A stretch of 64,000 bases of DNA. It comes from Aquila chrysaetos chrysaetos. Its lineage: Eukaryota > Chordata > Aves > Accipitriformes > Accipitridae. The notes under the pieces are model-generated. The model did not search any database and was not told where the DNA came from. It saw nothing but the letters and a program-made list of their open reading frames with translations. Within the stretch, counting starts at the first letter, position 1. Each line of letters begins with the position of its first letter. The stretch covers positions 8,370,001 to 8,434,000 of the forward strand of contig NC_044029.1 in NCBI RefSeq assembly GCF_900496995.4, read 5' to 3'. This document shows positions 60,901 to 64,000 of this stretch, in pieces. A program made the position numbers and the translations under genes.

Positions 60901-62382
60901 ATGTCTCATGTCCAATCCAAACTCAGCAGGTGAAAAAAGAAGAATGTGTCTTCCATCACTAGTAGTTAAAAGGATAAGAGATACTCTCTTAACTAAAAGA
61001 AGTAGAACTGATTAGCAAAAATAAAAATGGTATGGAAAGAAAAAAGAAATTTGTTTCAAAGCAAGTCTAGTTGATTTTCAGATTTTTTTTATTCAAGCAA
61101 AAAGGAAATACATGCAAAAGAAGAGTCAGCTTTGCAATCCAAAGAATAAGGAATTAAGAAAAATGTTAAAAGAGTCGTGAAAGGGGGTGGAACTGAAATG
61201 GAGCTCATTAAAAGAAGGAAGAAGGAAAAAGATACTGCAGAAACAAGGCTCACTCAATGAATGACAAAGTGTAAATTGAATAGGTAGTAGGTGACCAGGA
61301 AATTAAAGAGGTATGGAAAAAAAAAAAAGGACTTCAGAAAGAAAACAGGTTTTGATGGCTATGTGAAGTATAGTATAATCAAGCCTTTAGAAGAAATAGT
61401 CTACAGTTAGATATAGCTGTTAAAGAGAGATATGAATCAAAGGTGGTTGAAGTTTTGTTAGCATAGGAGGAGAGGGAGAGAGGAGGAATGAATCAGGACA
61501 AGAGAATGCTGGGCTGGGAAGAAAGTCTTGGGCTGTGTCAGAATCAATTTCCCTTTAACTACTCAAGTGCCTTTGACATACTGAAAAACTTGGTTATTCT
61601 TCATAAAGCATTTTGAGATGTTCTGGGGAAAGATGTTAAAAAATTGCAGCCTTCCAAAATTATTTCATTTTAGCTGTCTGATTTGAAGAAAAACTATCAG
61701 GGTAAAATAACAGGTAAGTTGTGCCATGAATTTAAGTTTTAAGGAGAAAAATAATTACTCAAAACCACAGAAAAGTCAATGAATGAGGATATGAGGTAAA
61801 GAAAAATGAGAGTTTGTGACTAAAAGCTCTGAGTCGGAGACCACTGTGTTACTGTGATTTAACATTGTAGTAAATCTCCTGAGCATTTGCCTAGTGTCAA
61901 GGATATGAATAGTCCCAGCCATTACTCACAGACTTGAAATTAGCCAAAAACTCAAAGCACCTAAATGATATGCGTTTTACTGCCTTGTCCCTGGAATGGA
62001 AACCAGATACCCAGCCTCCCATATGCAGTGCATCTGGACAGTGAAGTGTTCCAAAATTATAGATCTATAAATGGGCAACATTTGGTGTGGGACTTATGTG
62101 TGACAGAACTCCTTGTTCTCTAAAGAGGAGAAACTGAGGCACTCTGGAGGAACTGCCAAATCAGACAGGTGAGACATTAATGTCTGTGGGTCTTTACGGA
62201 AATTGAGTGTTCAGCTCTGTTCAAGTATAATATATTTTGAATAAAAAAGTGTTTAATAACAGGGATGTTGTATTTAATGAAGATGTCATGAATGTTGTGC
62301 TCTACCCTAGGCAGCAAAAACATAAAAAGACAAACTGCTTACCTGACATAAAAAATAGAGCGGCTTGCAAAAATGTTGTAAG

Positions 62383-62445
62383 CAATATATGTACATATTA
62401 CCTATACATATACGTATACATATATATAAACATACATCTAGCTAC
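62383..62445. repeat. AT/ACAT-rich microsatellite
   Basis: Alternating TATA/CATA units (ATATGTACATATTACC, then TATACATATACGTATACATA and on). Low complexity. Confidence 0.8.
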
Positions 62446-63126
62446 AATTCAGCTGGCTTCCTGAGGGAAGAGCAAAAGAGGGATGGAACAGTTGGCACTT
62501 AAGGCTCTATCTTTACTCCTCAAGAAGATTTATTTTCAATAAGTTTAAGATTATAGCATAAACAGTCTTGGCTAAATGGCTAAAAGTAAGGTCACTAGAT
62601 AAAGAAAGAGCTTTTGAATTAGAGAAATAAGAGGGTTCTTGAGACACATTTTGAAATGTCGTAAGAAGCTGTAAAATCTTCCCCAGACCTCAGATCCTCT
62701 CGGGTCAGCTTAACAAGGCCTCCGTATACCTCGTAGATGTCCCAGTGCAAGGTCAGTCTCTCATACATCTTAATTCACACGTTGTTATAAGCTTCCTTTT
62801 GATTTTGAGTCCTCTCTGCTGCCCCAGGATTTCTCAGCTGGTTCCCATTTTCACCCCAAGCTGCACAAACAGCTGTGCTGGCACCATGGATGTGGTGGTG
62901 TGGAGACGGGAAGGAAGGGCTGAGAGCGGAAATTACTTAAACCTGCACTGCCACTGAAGAAAGAAACATGGAATTTCGCTTTCAGCCTTAGAAATACTCA
63001 GTTCTCTCCGTGAAAACTGTGTTATGAACAACTAAACAATAGCAAAAATATCCACAGTCTCTTAAGGGTTTTACATAATTTACTGTTGGCAGGTAGCTGA
63101 AAATTAGCCAACACATGGTGTACAGT

Positions 63127-63140
63127 TATATGGCCATATA
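63127..63140. repeat. 14-bp perfect palindrome
   Basis: TATATGGCCATATA is self-complementary. It also resembles a CArG-like AT core but lacks the CC(A/T)6GG arrangement, so no factor is assigned. Confidence 0.7.
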
Positions 63141-64000
63141 GCCGTATAAAAAGCGCTGGTGACACTAAATCATGAGTTTATCACAATCATTAAAAAACAA
63201 CAGAACAAAATGAATTGCAATTCTTAAACTTCTTTCCACAGCCTTTTCCTTCTGTTTTCAGGGATAACTTTTTCTAGCCTTCCATATCTGTCTTTTCCCC
63301 ATTACACAATCACCAACCTTCAGGACTCACTTAACAGTTTGGTGAAGCACCTGGAATTTGCAGAAGCAGCCTAGCAGCATTTATCACACACATACAAATT
63401 ACATTCTAACTGTCTGCATTGGATTTCTTAATTGCCTTTGCAGTTTGAATGCAGAGAAGCTGAGTCCGTATTGCTACGCTGGACCGAAAACACTTACGCC
63501 AATACTGCACAGGCCAGAAGAGTCTGGTCCGCATCACGCTCTGACTGTGTACACATGCTGCATCAATCTGTATTGGCTGTGTAAAGGACCCAGGGATCTA
63601 ATTCTCCTTCTCTGAAACACTTCAAACCATTCTTAGGTGAAGCACCTGTTGTCGGATGTTGTGCTCTCAAAAAGCAACTGAACAACTCTAGCAATTTGGT
63701 GAGGAAGATGAGGAGGGTGTTTTTGTCTTCCTGCTCTCACTCCTGCCCACTTTGGCATTCATCAGACCTTCACAGACAGATCCAATTCATTAGCCCAGCA
63801 AAATACTTCAAATTTTATTCTGGTTTATTTTTTGTTAGGTTGTGAATTAAACTGATTCGTCACAGGATGAAATGTGTGCAAGCACAGATGCAGGAGGGAG
63901 GAGGTGACTGTACAGTCGGAAAGGAACAGACATTTGGAGCGGGACGGCGGATGAACCTCTCTCTTTTGGTAGCACTGAAATTATTATATCTGCTCAATCA

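Larger units (their letters stand above)
57936..64000. other. Downstream intergenic region, no gene recognised
   Basis: About 6 kb of AT-rich sequence with purine-rich stretches (59.4 kb, 61.0-61.5 kb) and an AT microsatellite at 62.38-62.45 kb. Small CpG-containing patches lie near 63450-63540 and 63920-63950. Frames are all short and unconvincing. No CR1 3' end, LTR or tRNA was recognised here. By synteny from memory this side faces TMTC2, but none of its exons is present. Confidence 0.55.

Noticed and set aside
58000..64000. Search for a downstream neighbour gene, tRNAs or CRISPR-like arrays
   Set aside because: No conserved protein segment, cloverleaf or spaced repeat was seen; only simple repeats and short frames.

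Overview
The window looks like part of a bird chromosome. It is AT-rich and intron-dominated, has one GC-rich promoter island, and carries CR1 LINE copies whose 3' parts closely match the avian consensus as I know it. I cannot name the species. The whole window serves one recognisable protein-coding gene, SLC6A15 (B0AT2/SBAT1/NTT73), on the + strand. It encodes a sodium-coupled transporter of neutral amino acids (branched-chain amino acids and proline) of the SLC6 family. Eleven coding exons join with canonical GT..AG introns and consistent phases. They give a 2190-nt reading frame, 729 residues plus stop, against about 730 in human as I recall it.

Layout. 1-16.2 kb is upstream intergenic DNA. 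It holds a CpG-retaining 99-codon orphan ORF next to what looks like the tip of an avian retroviral LTR (0.3-0.67 kb), a 30-bp tandem duplication (7.9 kb) and simple repeats. 16.2-17.8 kb is a CpG island with long G and C homopolymers; it is almost certainly the SLC6A15 promoter and first non-coding exon. The exact start site and exon 1 donor cannot be fixed from sequence alone. 17.8-27.7 kb is intron 1, with an isolated acceptor and short reading frame at 18.9 kb and a small CpG-containing patch at 24.7-25.1 kb. 27.7-54.3 kb contains the coding exons. The introns hold an old MIR-like SINE (34.6 kb), an almost perfect 21-bp hairpin (42.1 kb) and a CR1 3' fragment (46.1-46.3 kb). 54.3-55.3 kb is the 3' UTR, with two Pumilio-type motifs and a poly(A) signal. 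56.0-57.9 kb is a 5'-truncated CR1 LINE on the - strand with a decayed reverse transcriptase. 57.9-64 kb is intergenic DNA with no gene recognised.

Functional picture. The transcript should start in the CpG island, splice to a short 5' UTR segment at 27.68 kb, and end near 55.33 kb. The product has the LeuT-type 12-helix fold: the unwound TM1 motif is in the first coding exon, the EL2 disulfide cysteines and glycosylation sites are in exons 4-5, and a conserved-looking cytosolic tail is in exon 12. I see no bacterial-type, CRISPR or other multigene system. The more unusual signals are an open 77-codon extension of exon 8 into intron 8, the intron 6 hairpin, an arginine in predicted TM10, and a possible two-exon micro-ORF at the promoter.
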